A DNA stretch of 64,000 nt. Origin: Pseudomonas sp. Fl4BN1 (GTDB taxonomy: Bacteria; Pseudomonadota; Gammaproteobacteria; Pseudomonadales; Pseudomonadaceae). The stretch covers positions 1 to 64,000 of the forward strand of contig NZ_JAAARM010000018.1 of assembly GCF_009908285.1 (NCBI RefSeq). Reading direction: 5' to 3'. The notes beneath the pieces are model-generated. The model had not been told where the DNA came from. It ran no database searches and was given only the letters and a program-made list of their open reading frames with translations. Below, piece after piece: positions 25,263 through 34,489 of the stretch. Each line of letters starts with the position of its first letter. Position 1 is the first letter of the stretch. The position numbers were made by a program, and so were the translations under genes.

Positions 25263-25459
25263 TCCCGCTCACCGATGAACTCCTCGCTTGCGGGCTCCTC
25301 ATCAAACCAACTGTCCCAGCGCTCCCCTGCCGCGACCATGACCCGGGGCCGACCGATAACGAGCACCTCGACTTCCGTCACCCCCTCCTGCAATGCTGCC
25401 GAAGCGGGCAAACTGACCCATTGTCTACGCTGGGTCCTGATGACATGACCTCGCTCCAT
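25208..25459 (-). CDS. orphan VapB-like (AbrB-fold) antitoxin
   Basis: An 83-residue protein with an N-terminal AbrB/MazE-like swapped-hairpin segment (VIRTQRRQWVSLPASAAL...VTEVEVLVIGRPRVMVAA) and an acidic C-terminal tail beginning WDSWFDEE, as in VapB antitoxins. ATG 25459 has GGGGG upstream. A VapC toxin would normally follow on the same strand, but the space is taken by the convergent L7/L12-like gene. The toxin is therefore absent and the gene appears orphaned. Assignment is by motif style only. Confidence 0.6.
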   Translation of the reverse strand: MERGHVIRTQRRQWVSLPASAALQEGVTEVEVLVIGRPRVMVAAGERWDSWFDEEPASEEFIGERDQLSTASAFTRLADFDEG

Positions 25460-25574
25460 GGTTCTAGCCCCCGACGAATATCCTGGGCACTTGTGCCTGC
25501 GGATGGAATCAGAGTTCTTTGTCGCATCATTGTCGCGCTGCTTGCTTTCGCGCCCAGTCCAGAAGGCCCTGCCC

Positions 25575-26165
25575 ATGCTTGAACACCTCGACCTCAACGC
25601 CCTGATCGCCGCCTACGGCTATTGGGTGATCTTCATCGGTTGCCTGCTGGAGGGCGAAACGGTGTTGATCCTCGGCGGCATGGCCGCGCACCAGGGCACC
25701 CTGCAATGGCTGCAGGTGGTGGGCTGGGCCACCCTCGGCGGGATCCTCGGCGATCAACTGCTGTTCTGGACCGGACGCTACTCCGGTGCCCGCCTGCTGC
25801 CCAAACTCAAGCGACACCAGGCGGCCATCGACCGGGTCAAGGGGCTGATCGAACGCTATCCCTCGACCTCGGTGTTCGCCGTACGCTTTCTCTACGGCAT
25901 GCGCCTGGTCGGCCCGATGGTGATCGGCGCCAGTGGCCTGGCACCGTGGCGCTTCGCCTTGCTCAACGTGCTGGGCGCGGCGGTCTGGGCCACCCTGTTC
26001 GTCAGCGCCGGCTACTGGGCCGGTGAAGCGCTGCAGCACTTCCTGGGCGACCTGAAACCCTATCGCCTGCCGATCTTCCTGGCGGTGGTGGCCCTGGTAG
26101 CCATCGCGGCCCTGGTCCGTCATTGGCGCAACCGACGCAAAGCGCAACAGGTGCAAGACCACTAA
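25575..26165 (+). CDS. DedA-family membrane protein
   Basis: A 196-residue polytopic protein of the DedA/SNARE-associated family, linked to lipid-carrier recycling and membrane energetics. Visible marks are GCLLEGETVLILGGMAA near residues 20-36, GDQLLFWTGRYSG, and the Arg-rich FAVRFLYGMRLVGPMVIGASG with the family's conserved F-x-R-x3-G-x-R pattern. The start at 25575 gives the normal length; an earlier in-frame ATG (25503) exists. Single gene. Confidence 0.85.
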   Translation: MLEHLDLNALIAAYGYWVIFIGCLLEGETVLILGGMAAHQGTLQWLQVVGWATLGGILGDQLLFWTGRYSGARLLPKLKRHQAAIDRVKGLIERYPSTSVFAVRFLYGMRLVGPMVIGASGLAPWRFALLNVLGAAVWATLFVSAGYWAGEALQHFLGDLKPYRLPIFLAVVALVAIAALVRHWRNRRKAQQVQDH

Positions 26166-26284
26166 GTCGGCGCTGATGGCACATCGGGAATTTTCATACT
26201 GACCCGGCGACTTTATTTCGTTTGTCCCGGGCGCCCGAGGCTGGCTTAGATAGGGCTCGTTTCCGGCAGACAGAGCCCGCCCCC

Positions 26285-27532
26285 ATGAGCCACGACAGCA
26301 TTAGCCGTTCGATTTCCACCGTCCACCCGATCTGCCTCAGCCACGGCCGCAACGCCGAGGTCTGGGACAGCGAGGGCAAGCGCTACATCGACTTTGTCGG
26401 CGGCATCGGCGTGCTCAACCTCGGACACTGCCATCCACGCATTGTCGCGGCCATCCAGCAGCAGGCCACCCAACTCACCCACTACGCCTTCAACGCTGCA
26501 CCCCACGGCCCCTACATCGAGTTCATGCAGCGCCTGGCGGACTTTATCCCGGTGACTTATCCGGTCAGCGGCATGCTCACCAACAGCGGCGCCGAAGCGG
26601 CCGAGAACGCGCTGAAAATCGTCCGCGGGGCCACCGGGCGCACGGCAGTCATCGCCTTCGACGGCGGTTTTCACGGCCGCACCCTGGCCACCCTCAACCT
26701 CAACGGCAAGGTCGCCCCCTACAAGCAGAAGGTGGGTGTGCTGCCGGGTCCGGTGTACCACCTGCCCTACCCCAGTGCGGACAATGGGGTCAGCGCTGAG
26801 GAAGCGCTGAAGGCCATGCAACGCTTGTTCAGCGTGGAGATCGATGTCGAGGAAGTGGCCTGTTTCATCCTCGAACCGGTGCAGGGCGAAGGCGGTTTCC
26901 TGGCCCTGGATGCCCAGTTCGCCAGAGCCTTGCGGTCGTTCTGCGACAGCCATGGGATCTTGCTGATCGCCGACGAGATCCAGTCCGGCTTTGGCCGCAC
27001 AGGGCAACGTTTTGCCTTCTCCCGGCTGGGCATCGAGCCGGACCTGATTCTGCTGGGCAAGAGCATTGGCGGCGGGCTGCCGCTAGGCGCGGTGGTGGGG
27101 CGCAAGGCACTCCTCGACGTGCTGCCCAAGGGTGGTTTGGGCGGCACCTATTCAGGCAACCCGATCGCCTGCTCTGCAGCCCTCGCCACCCTGGAGGAAA
27201 TGACCGACGAACACCTGCAACTCTGGGGCGAGCGTCAGGAACAGGCGATTGTCGGGCGCTATGAGCACTGGAAAGCCAGTGGGCTCAGCCCGTACCTGGG
27301 ACGTTTAACCGGAGTCGGCGCCATGCGCGGCATCGAGTTGGTGAATGACCGGGGCGAACCGGCACCGGAGCATTTGAGCACACTGCTGAGCAGTGCACGG
27401 GAGGCCGGGTTGCTGCTGATGCCCAGCGGCAAGTCACGGCACATCATCCGCCTGCTGGCACCCTTGACCACGGAGCCTGCAGTATTCGAGGAGGGATTGG
27501 ATCTGCTTCAAGAGTGCCTGGCGGGCCTGTGA
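26285..27532 (+). CDS. class III aminotransferase (GABA/2-aminoadipate type)
   Basis: A 415-residue PLP enzyme of the 4-aminobutyrate/ornithine transaminase group. It has the PLP-phosphate segment MLTNSGAEAAENALK, the cofactor Asp in IADEIQSGFGRTGQ, the Schiff-base Lys in LLGKSIGGGLPLGA, and GGTYSGNPIACSAA. It resembles pseudomonad enzymes assigned to 2-aminoadipate or GABA breakdown (lysine catabolism), but no partner gene lies beside it, so the substrate is open. It is a different subfamily from the EctB-like enzyme at 2-3.4 kb. Confidence 0.85.
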   Translation: MSHDSISRSISTVHPICLSHGRNAEVWDSEGKRYIDFVGGIGVLNLGHCHPRIVAAIQQQATQLTHYAFNAAPHGPYIEFMQRLADFIPVTYPVSGMLTNSGAEAAENALKIVRGATGRTAVIAFDGGFHGRTLATLNLNGKVAPYKQKVGVLPGPVYHLPYPSADNGVSAEEALKAMQRLFSVEIDVEEVACFILEPVQGEGGFLALDAQFARALRSFCDSHGILLIADEIQSGFGRTGQRFAFSRLGIEPDLILLGKSIGGGLPLGAVVGRKALLDVLPKGGLGGTYSGNPIACSAALATLEEMTDEHLQLWGERQEQAIVGRYEHWKASGLSPYLGRLTGVGAMRGIELVNDRGEPAPEHLSTLLSSAREAGLLLMPSGKSRHIIRLLAPLTTEPAVFEEGLDLLQECLAGL

Positions 27533-27556
27533 GTGCAGGCCCACCAGCGGGCGTCA

Positions 27557-28144
27557 CTAGAACAGATAGCCCATGTAGATCCCCGCGCCACCACCGGCCT
27601 GTACACCGGCATTCATGCCGGCCATGACCACCGCGCCCTTGGCTGAGCGCAGCAACTTCTGGTTGACCGTGGACGCGGCAATGAGCGAGGTCGCCGGATT
27701 GGAGTTCATGGCCATCGACAACGCCAGCAACTTGGGATCGAGGCCGAACAGCAGCGCCGTGGCCGAGCCGCCGACCACCAGTCCGGCACCGACTTCGGTG
27801 TACATGCACGGTCCGGTGATATCGTCATCGGTCAGGTCACCGCTGGCCAGGGCGTCGCTGACAAACACTTTGCCGGTGCTCGGGAAGGCTTCCGCAGCAC
27901 CGGTGCCGGCCACACCCTTGCCCTTGACCTGGATATTGACCTTGCCAAAACGCGGCAGGCGGGCACCAAACCCCACGGCCAGGCCGAGACCGCCATAGCG
28001 ATAGCTGACGTCCTTGCCCTGGGGCGAGCGCAGGATGATCGAACCACCGCTGCCGGCCACCAGGGCCACGGTCAGGCCGCCGCCGCTGGCGGTCTGGTAC
28101 AGCCATTTACTTTCATTGACCGGAATCGGGATGCTCAGGCTCAT
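27557..28144 (-). CDS. hypothetical glycine-rich protein, 195 aa
   Basis: No family recognised. The sequence is rich in Gly, Ala and Val with alternating hydrophobic residues (GGLTVALVAGSGGSIILR; GGLGLAVGFGARLPRFGKV), suggesting a beta-rich fold and a hydrophobic C-terminal part. It lacks an evident signal peptide. AAAGGA precedes ATG 28144. It starts 4 bases after the stop of the DUF3592 gene, so the two form an operon and probably work together at the membrane. Confidence 0.7.
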   Translation of the reverse strand: MSLSIPIPVNESKWLYQTASGGGLTVALVAGSGGSIILRSPQGKDVSYRYGGLGLAVGFGARLPRFGKVNIQVKGKGVAGTGAAEAFPSTGKVFVSDALASGDLTDDDITGPCMYTEVGAGLVVGGSATALLFGLDPKLLALSMAMNSNPATSLIAASTVNQKLLRSAKGAVVMAGMNAGVQAGGGAGIYMGYLF

Positions 28145-28148
28145 GGGG

Positions 28149-28592
28149 TCAAAGTCCTTTTGATCGTTGCATGGTGCGCCCGCCGCGCTGGCTGAAGATT
28201 CCCAGCAGACCGGCAATAGCGAAAATCAGGCCGAGGAAACCCAAGACTCCCGGGGTAGCCCAGAGCGCGGCAGGGTCGTCGATGATGGCGCTATTGGCCG
28301 GCTGCTGGGGCAGGTAATACACCCGCACCGGCTGGTCCTTCTGGTAACCGAAGATAAAACCGCCCTGAGGGTAGGAAATCTTTTCACCGCTGTTGCTGGT
28401 GAAGGCGATCTCGGGGTGCGAACCGCCAGCGTTCAAATCACTGACGATACCGTCGGCAGTCTGGGCGCTGGCGAGGAACTCGCGACGGTCGAGGGTGAGA
28501 TTGACCGCAATGACCAGCAGGCCGATGCCGATCAGGGTGAACAGCAGACCCTGGAGGATCTTGCCGAGGCGTGACGGGGTGGAGTTCGCCAT
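28149..28592 (-). CDS. DUF3592 membrane protein
   Basis: A 147-residue protein with a membrane helix at each end (about 14-32 and 112-132) and a central beta-rich DUF3592 domain (ADGIVSDLN...HPEIAFTSNSGEKISYPQGG...GYQKDQPVRVYYLP). The domain probably faces the periplasm. It is first in a two-gene operon. Members often sit beside effector or immunity genes, but the biochemical role is unknown. Confidence 0.8.
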   Translation of the reverse strand: MANSTPSRLGKILQGLLFTLIGIGLLVIAVNLTLDRREFLASAQTADGIVSDLNAGGSHPEIAFTSNSGEKISYPQGGFIFGYQKDQPVRVYYLPQQPANSAIIDDPAALWATPGVLGFLGLIFAIAGLLGIFSQRGGRTMQRSKGL

Positions 28593-28969
28593 GGGCTGTC
28601 TCGATATTCGTCCGTGAAAGAGGGAGAGGTCACGATAGCAAGAAACCTCCCGCTGAAAAAACCATTACCGAGGTGTGGATACCCGCCGGCAGCGGCGTCC
28701 AGGCTCCCGAAAGCCGGCTGCAGGTGCCTGTTAAAACGCTTGCAAAGCAATCACTCGACGGGCAGTACCTTGGTGAATTTTGTCCGCAATAACCGGCGGA
28801 AGTTCCAGTACCAGGACCGGCGCCAGGCTTTTTTTCAACAAACGCTGGGGCAAGTCACTGGCAAACAGCCTGAAACAGCGCAGAAAAATCTCTGCTGGCG
28901 CTGTTGACCCCCGCGCTCTGGCGACGGATAAAGCCCCTCGCCGTTCAACCATCGCCGCAAGGACGCTCC
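28593..28969. other. 377-base intergenic region
   Basis: Divergent region between the DUF3592 and SUKH genes. A minus-strand frame (28731-28930 or so) reads as a plausible hydrophobic peptide (VLVLELPPVIADKI), but I see no convincing ribosome site or homology, so it is not called. Nothing else distinct is seen. Confidence 0.35.
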
Positions 28970-29596
28970 ATGACCGATCAAACCACTTCCGAGCAATGGC
29001 CACCCGCTGGCTGCCCGCCCCTGGCCTGGCCGATCCTGCCCGATCAGGCCGTACGGCTGAGCTGGTACCTAGCGGTGATCGGCGCCTATGGCGCCCTGTG
29101 GGAAGGTCACATCAACGAGCCGCAATTGACGCCCGCCGACGAGGAAACCCTGCAAGCACTGGAGCAACGCCTGGGCTGCCGATTGCCGCCGTCACTGCGC
29201 GACTACCACCGGCAACTCGGGGTGCTGTCCCTGGCGGAAATCCTCTGCAGCGTCGAGCCTGGGCACATCGCGATCCAGCCACTGCTGGAGGCCTACCCCG
29301 GCATCGTCGATATCCCCGAGATCGATCTGGACTTGGGGTTGGCTCAACGGTTGATCGCTTTCGGCGATTACCTGGGCAACGGCAATATGTTCTGCTTTGA
29401 ACGGGAAACCGGCGTGGTCTACTACTTCGACCACGACACCGGTGCAGCGCTGACGCGCTTCTTCGAGTCCGCCGAGGAGTACCTGGATGCGCTGATGCTG
29501 CTGACGCTGGGCGAGGTCTACGACGACGATGACAGCGTCGAAGCGCTGATCAGCCAGCGCTATGGCGAGGACCTGGTGCGCAAATGGCGCTATTGA
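28970..29596 (+). CDS. SMI1/KNR4 (SUKH)-family protein
   Basis: A 208-residue acidic, soluble protein with the SUKH pattern: an N-terminal helix with ALEQRLGCRLPPSLRDYHRQ, then strands FGDYLGNGNMFCFE and VYYFDHDTG, and FFESAEEYLDAL near the C-terminus. SUKH proteins are common immunity proteins against polymorphic toxins, though others have housekeeping roles. No toxin gene lies beside it, so an orphan immunity function is only a suggestion. AAGGA precedes ATG 28970. Confidence 0.8.
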   Translation: MTDQTTSEQWPPAGCPPLAWPILPDQAVRLSWYLAVIGAYGALWEGHINEPQLTPADEETLQALEQRLGCRLPPSLRDYHRQLGVLSLAEILCSVEPGHIAIQPLLEAYPGIVDIPEIDLDLGLAQRLIAFGDYLGNGNMFCFERETGVVYYFDHDTGAALTRFFESAEEYLDALMLLTLGEVYDDDDSVEALISQRYGEDLVRKWRY

Positions 29597-29606
29597 ACGG
29601 CCGCCA

Positions 29607-30350
29607 TCAGTAGCCTCTTTGCAGGCGCTCCTTCTCGCGGTCCTTCTCGCATTGACCTTCGCCTTCCTTGTGCGACGTCAAATTAACGCAGGGACCTGCC
29701 CATCCCCCCATGGCCACAGCCGCTACCACCACAACCGCCAGCACGGCACCAGCCACCACGATCACCACCACGTCCCCGGCCAAAGAATGGGGAGTCTCGA
29801 CCTTGCGTGGCGAACCTGGCCCGGGATCCAGGGTTGCGGTCTGCATCGTCGCCCAGAGGGTATAGCGCAAGGCCTCGGCATCCGGTCCTTGCCCACCGAT
29901 ACGCTGGCAAGCGTCCAGTGCCCGGCTGACGTAGACATCCCCCACTTCGCGCGGCGCCCCCGCAGGACGCGCCTGCTGGACATTGAAGTCATCGATCAGG
30001 GTCTTGAGTTGCGTTTCGTCCGCCTGCTGGGCGGCCACGCATTCGCTCTCGGTTTCGAACCCTCGGCTGGTCCTGGTCAACGCCTCCAGCCAATAGTCGG
30101 AGTCCACGTAGAACCCGAACTGACTGCCGTCCGGCAAGACCTGCTGATACAGCTTGAGGGAGCCGACAAATCCCTTCCCGGAGTCGGTCAGGCGACGGAT
30201 CTGTTCGTCGCTCAGTTGCTGATTGAGGGGGTAGCCATATACCTGGGGGCCCGTGACCACCGGCCTGACCTTGGCCGGCGTCGCGGTACAACCGCCCAGC
30301 AACGAGGAAACCATTACCAGACTCAAAACACTGCACAGCATCCTTTGCAT
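29607..30350 (-). CDS. hypothetical lipoprotein with C-terminal hydrophobic segment
   Basis: A 247-residue protein with signal peptide and lipobox LLGGC. An unusual second hydrophobic stretch near 195-222 (VVVIVVAGAVLAVVVVAAVAM) is followed by a charged tail. The mature part is mixed alpha/beta without known motifs. ATG 30350 is chosen over the upstream frame because GGGG lies 7 bases before it. It converges with the SUKH gene, stops 10 bases apart. Function unknown. Confidence 0.7.
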   Translation of the reverse strand: MQRMLCSVLSLVMVSSLLGGCTATPAKVRPVVTGPQVYGYPLNQQLSDEQIRRLTDSGKGFVGSLKLYQQVLPDGSQFGFYVDSDYWLEALTRTSRGFETESECVAAQQADETQLKTLIDDFNVQQARPAGAPREVGDVYVSRALDACQRIGGQGPDAEALRYTLWATMQTATLDPGPGSPRKVETPHSLAGDVVVIVVAGAVLAVVVVAAVAMGGWAGPCVNLTSHKEGEGQCEKDREKERLQRGY

Positions 30351-30440
30351 GTCATGCCCCAGGGACGGTGGACGACTCAACAGCCAGGCGCGAGATTACG
30401 CCATATTCAAACCGTTGTTTCGAGCGTTTTTTCCAAACCC

Positions 30441-31139
30441 TTAATGCCCCGTTTTGACCAGGATCGGTTGTTGCTGATAACGCTCTGGAAACAGCTGCTT
30501 GAGGTGCGCGACCTTGGGCAGATCGTTGATCACAATGTAGGGATAAGAAGGATGCTCGGTGAGAAAATCCTGGTGATAATCCTCCGCCGGGTAAAACGCC
30601 TTGCCACTTTCCAGGCGCGTGACAATGGGTTTATCGAACACCCGGGCGGCATCGAGCTGAGCGATATAGGCCTGGGCCACCCGCTGCTGCTCGGCACTCT
30701 GCAAGAACAGCGCCGAACGATACTGAGTGCCGCTGTCCGGGCCCTGGCGGTTGAGTTCGGTGGGGTTGTGAGCCACCGAAAAATAGATCTGCAACAGGCT
30801 GCCATAGCTGACCTGAGCCGGGTCGAAGGTTACCTGCACTGACTCGGCATGGCCGGTGTCGCCATCGCTGACTCGCTCGTACTGCGCCGTGTTCGCCGCA
30901 CCTCCAGCATACCCGGATACCGCCCGCTGCACGCCCTTCACATGCGCGAACACGCCTTGGACGCCCCAGAAGCAACCGCCGGCAAACACTGCTGTTTCAC
31001 TGCGGGCCGGATTATTTTCATCCAGCGTCGGCGGCGCGATCAGCACTGCATCTTCGGAACCGCCAAAGGAGAACGCCGAGCTTTGCCCCGCGATTCCCAA
31101 TGCCGCCAACGCCACTAGCACCGGCAAAATACTCTTCAT
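30441..31139 (-). CDS. msrA: exported peptide methionine sulfoxide reductase MsrA
   Basis: A 232-residue enzyme that reduces the S form of methionine sulfoxide in proteins. The catalytic motif GGCFWG holds Cys at residue 56, preceded by a Sec signal peptide (about residues 1-22, ending SSA). It would therefore act in the periplasm, unlike the usual cytoplasmic MsrA. GGAGG precedes ATG 31139. It is the last gene of the msrB-dipZ-msrA operon; DipZ can supply it with electrons. Confidence 0.9.
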   Translation of the reverse strand: MKSILPVLVALAALGIAGQSSAFSFGGSEDAVLIAPPTLDENNPARSETAVFAGGCFWGVQGVFAHVKGVQRAVSGYAGGAANTAQYERVSDGDTGHAESVQVTFDPAQVSYGSLLQIYFSVAHNPTELNRQGPDSGTQYRSALFLQSAEQQRVAQAYIAQLDAARVFDKPIVTRLESGKAFYPAEDYHQDFLTEHPSYPYIVINDLPKVAHLKQLFPERYQQQPILVKTGH

Positions 31140-31255
31140 GCTTGCACCCTCCTGTAGCCGCAGCAGGCTCGGGCCGCGGCCGGACGACAAGGCCCTGCTC
31201 AGGGCCTGCAGAAATAAACCAGAACCCAGCAAGCCGCGCGGGCACGCCCTACGCC

Positions 31256-33061
31256 TCAACCAAAGGTAAAGGCATAGGCTTGCACCCCGGATTGCTGAAA
31301 CTCGATGCTGAAGGTGTGATCGCCGATTTCCCCCTCCTGCCGCACCAGCTGATACAGGCGCTGCTCGGTGACCTGACCACTGCCATCAGGCGCTACATCC
31401 ACCCCATGGGCGGCACCCGGCGCCTGCCCATCGATCAGCACCTTGAAGCGCACCGGCTGGCCGTCGGGCCCCGGGCCCAGCACCAGGTGCAGGTCGCGGG
31501 CGTGGAAGCGATACACCACCGCCGCTCCCGGCGCCGTGGCCACCGCGCTCTCGGCCCCGACCTGCCACTGCCCACGCAGCCCCCAGTCGTTCAACGCCAG
31601 CTCGGTGGGCACGCTGTACGCCGCCACGCTGTCCGGCGCCAGGCTGGCCTGGGGTACGAAGTTCTCCGAGCGCTGATAGCCGACGTAGGTTTCCGGCGAC
31701 TGCACGGCGCTCATCTCAGCCGCCTGTTGCACGCCTCGGGCATCGGCCTGGATCAGCCCACCAGCGACCTTGGTGTTCCCGGCTTCGCGCAGCAGTTGCT
31801 GGATTACTCGCTCCGATTCGGCGTATTCACCCTCGCCGAAGTGGTGATAGCGAATCCGCCCCTGGGCATCGGCGAAGTAATGGGCCGGCCAGTACTGGTT
31901 GTTGAAGGCGCGCCAGATCGTGTAGTCATTGTCGATCGCCACCGGGTAAGTGATGCCCAGGTCCTTCATGGCCTTGGTGACGTTGCCCACATCTCGCTCA
32001 AAGGCGAACTCCGGCGCATGCACGCCGATCACCACCAGCCCCTGGTCGCGGTACTTCTCGGCCCAGGCTTTGACATACGGCAGGCTGCGCAGGCAGTTGA
32101 TGCAGGAGTAGGTCCAGAAATCCACCAGCACCACCTTGCCCTGCAACGCCTCGGCACTCAGGGGCGGCGAATTCAGCCATTGCACCGCGCCGTCCAGGGG
32201 CGGCAGTTGACCTTCCACCGGCAGCGCCGATGCACCAGCGGCCATTTTCATGGCTCCACCGGCGGCCATCATCCCGGCTTCCGGTTGATCGGCGGGAAGC
32301 ACATTCTGCGCCATCATCGCCCCGCCCTTGTCCTGCGGACCGCCCAGCAGACGGCCGACCAAGACCTGCTCCAGGCCACCGGTGGAAGCCGTGGAGACCC
32401 GTGCCAGAATCCCGGTGTCCCAGCCCATGGCAATCGCCACCACCCCCGCCAGCATTGCCGCCCCCAGGCCTTTGCGCAGCCATTCACCGGCGCCCAGGGA
32501 GCGCTTCATGGCGGCAAACACCCGGCCTCCCAGCAACAGCGCCACGGCCAGGGAGGTAGCAGCCCCGGCGGCATAGGCCAGCAACAACAGGCTGGTGCCG
32601 ATATTGGCCCCTTGCAGCGCCGCGCCGGTCAGCAGCAAGCCGAGAATCGGCCCGGCACAGGGCGCCCACAGCAGGCCCGTGGCGACACCGATCAGCAACG
32701 AAGCGCCGGGCCGCGGCCGTGGATCGTGGCCGGCAGCCTCTGACAACCGGCCGCCCATGGCCACCAGCGGCCGAGTCAGCCTTTCGGCCAGCCGCGGCAG
32801 CAGCAGCGTCAGCGCGAATAGCGCAACGAACAGCAACGCGAGCCAGCGACCGTACTGATTGACTTGCACCACCCAGCCGCCGCCCACTGCCGCCAGGGTA
32901 GCGACCACGGCAAAGGTCAGGGCCATCCCCAGCAGCAGCGGCAAGCCACTGCGCAAAAACGGCTGCCCGGTGCGAGCGAAGACAAAGGGCAATACCGGCA
33001 GAATGCACGGGCTGAGAATGGTCAGCACACCACCGAGATAAGCGAGTAGCAGTAGCCACAT
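31256..33061 (-). CDS. dipZ: DipZ-type thiol:disulfide transporter (CcdA + thioredoxin + C-terminal domain)
   Basis: A 601-residue protein. An N-terminal CcdA/DsbD-beta-like membrane part with the paired cysteines C19 (SPCILPVLPF) and C135 (WAPCAGP) carries electrons across the inner membrane. A periplasmic TlpA-like thioredoxin domain with C320-x2-C323 (YSCINC) and a C-terminal jelly-roll-like domain follow. It is flanked by exported MsrB and MsrA, so it is their likely periplasmic reductant supply. AAGGACGACGTC precedes the ATG. Confidence 0.9.
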   Translation of the reverse strand: MWLLLLAYLGGVLTILSPCILPVLPFVFARTGQPFLRSGLPLLLGMALTFAVVATLAAVGGGWVVQVNQYGRWLALLFVALFALTLLLPRLAERLTRPLVAMGGRLSEAAGHDPRPRPGASLLIGVATGLLWAPCAGPILGLLLTGAALQGANIGTSLLLLAYAAGAATSLAVALLLGGRVFAAMKRSLGAGEWLRKGLGAAMLAGVVAIAMGWDTGILARVSTASTGGLEQVLVGRLLGGPQDKGGAMMAQNVLPADQPEAGMMAAGGAMKMAAGASALPVEGQLPPLDGAVQWLNSPPLSAEALQGKVVLVDFWTYSCINCLRSLPYVKAWAEKYRDQGLVVIGVHAPEFAFERDVGNVTKAMKDLGITYPVAIDNDYTIWRAFNNQYWPAHYFADAQGRIRYHHFGEGEYAESERVIQQLLREAGNTKVAGGLIQADARGVQQAAEMSAVQSPETYVGYQRSENFVPQASLAPDSVAAYSVPTELALNDWGLRGQWQVGAESAVATAPGAAVVYRFHARDLHLVLGPGPDGQPVRFKVLIDGQAPGAAHGVDVAPDGSGQVTEQRLYQLVRQEGEIGDHTFSIEFQQSGVQAYAFTFG

Positions 33062-33104
33062 GACGTCGTCCTTATAGCGAAGAAGAGATTCCCGGAGCCA
33101 GGTT

Positions 33105-33623
33105 TCAGGCCGCTTGTGGAATGAAGCTCAGGGCCAGGCCATTCATGCAGTAGCGCAGACCGGTGGGCGCCGGCCCGTCGTCAAACACATGCCCCAGGTG
33201 ACCGCCGCAGCGCCGGCAATGCACCTCGTTGCGCTGCATGCCGAAGGTCCGGTCGGAGCGCTGGGCCACCGCGTGTTCCAAAGGCGCCCAGAAACTTGGC
33301 CAGCCGGTGTGGCTGTCGAACTTGGTGGCCGAGGAAAACAACGCCAGGGCGCAGCCGGCACAAGCAAAGGTGCCGGCATGGTGTTCATCGTTGAGAGGGC
33401 TGGTATAGGCGCGTTCAGTGCCTTCCTTGCGCAAGACCTGGTACTGCTCGGCGCTGAGCAAGGTGCGCCATTCACTGTCGCTGTGGCTGACCTCAAAGAC
33501 CTCGTCGGCAACGGCAGGTTCGATCAAGGCGCCATTTCCGCCCAACCGTGGCAACACCCCGAGGGCCAGGGCCGCCGCCCCCAGGCTGCCGCCTGCCAGT
33601 AACAACTGTCGGCGTGAAATCAT
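33105..33623 (-). CDS. msrB: exported methionine-R-sulfoxide reductase MsrB
   Basis: A 172-residue MsrB with an N-terminal twin-arginine signal (SRRQLLLAGG, residues 3-12) and hydrophobic stretch, so it is probably Tat-exported. The Zn-binding cysteines are C88, C91, C136 and C139; the catalytic Cys is 159 (RYCMNG). GGAG precedes the ATG. It reduces the R form of methionine sulfoxide. It is first in the operon, divergent from a two-component system. Confidence 0.92.
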   Translation of the reverse strand: MISRRQLLLAGGSLGAAALALGVLPRLGGNGALIEPAVADEVFEVSHSDSEWRTLLSAEQYQVLRKEGTERAYTSPLNDEHHAGTFACAGCALALFSSATKFDSHTGWPSFWAPLEHAVAQRSDRTFGMQRNEVHCRRCGGHLGHVFDDGPAPTGLRYCMNGLALSFIPQAA

Positions 33624-33775
33624 GGCTGTCTCCGAAAATCATCCGGGCGGGTAATGAGCACAGCCTAAGCTTGGGGTTATCGCCAAATCCTCACGCACAG
33701 TTAAACAATTCGTGATAACTCGCCTGCGGGAAAAACGCCACAATGCGTCCATTGCCCCACGAGGCCCGAGTGTCG

Positions 33776-34489
33776 ATGGAACAAACCAAACGCGTGCTGG
33801 TGGTCGAAGACGACCAGCACATCGCCGACCTGATCGCCCTGCACCTGCGGGACGAACAACTGGACGTGGTGCACAGCGCCGACGGCAACGAGGGCCTGCG
33901 CCTGCTGGAGCAGGGCGGCTGGGACGCGTTGATCCTCGACCTGATGCTGCCTGGCGTCGATGGCCTGGAGATCTGCCGTCGGGCCCGGGCCATGACCCGC
34001 TACACACCGATCATCATCACCAGTGCCCGCTCCAGCGAAATGCACCGCATCCTCGGCCTGGAACTGGGGGCCGACGACTACCTGGCCAAGCCGTTTTCCA
34101 TGCTCGAGCTGGTGGCCCGGGTCAAAGCCCTGCTGCGTCGGGTCGACGCCCTGGCACGCAACCTGAAGATGGACAGCGGCAGCCTCAGCGCCGACGGCCT
34201 GTCGATTGATCCACTGAACCGCGAGGTGGTCCTCGATGGCCGACGCCTGGACCTCACGCCCCGGGAGTTCGACCTGCTGTATTTCTTCGTCCGCCAGCCG
34301 GGCAAGGTGTTCTCGCGCATGGACCTGCTCAATGCGGTGTGGGGCTACAACCACGAGGGTTACGAGCACACGGTCAACACCCACATCAACCGCCTGCGGG
34401 CCAAGATCGAAAGCGACCCGGCGCAACCAGTACGGATTCTTACCGTGTGGGGCCGCGGCTATAAATTCGCCCCCCAGGAGCCGACATGA
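33776..34489 (+). CDS. OmpR-family response regulator
   Basis: A 237-residue regulator. The receiver domain has EDD at ~12-14, the phosphoacceptor in ILDLMLPGVDG and the Lys in AKPFS. The winged-helix domain ends VNTHINRLRAKIE...VWGRGYKF. It is divergent from msrB and overlaps the kinase gene by 4 bases. By position it probably controls the msrB-dipZ-msrA operon, comparable in idea to HprR of E. coli. An ATG at 33743 is an alternative start. Confidence 0.92.
   Translation: MEQTKRVLVVEDDQHIADLIALHLRDEQLDVVHSADGNEGLRLLEQGGWDALILDLMLPGVDGLEICRRARAMTRYTPIIITSARSSEMHRILGLELGADDYLAKPFSMLELVARVKALLRRVDALARNLKMDSGSLSADGLSIDPLNREVVLDGRRLDLTPREFDLLYFFVRQPGKVFSRMDLLNAVWGYNHEGYEHTVNTHINRLRAKIESDPAQPVRILTVWGRGYKFAPQEPT

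Noticed and set aside
31100..32743. 547-codon open frame antisense to dipZ
   Set aside because: High GC keeps the reverse frame open; the sequence is His/Gln/Gly-rich and low in family-like features, while dipZ on the other strand has complete catalytic motifs.
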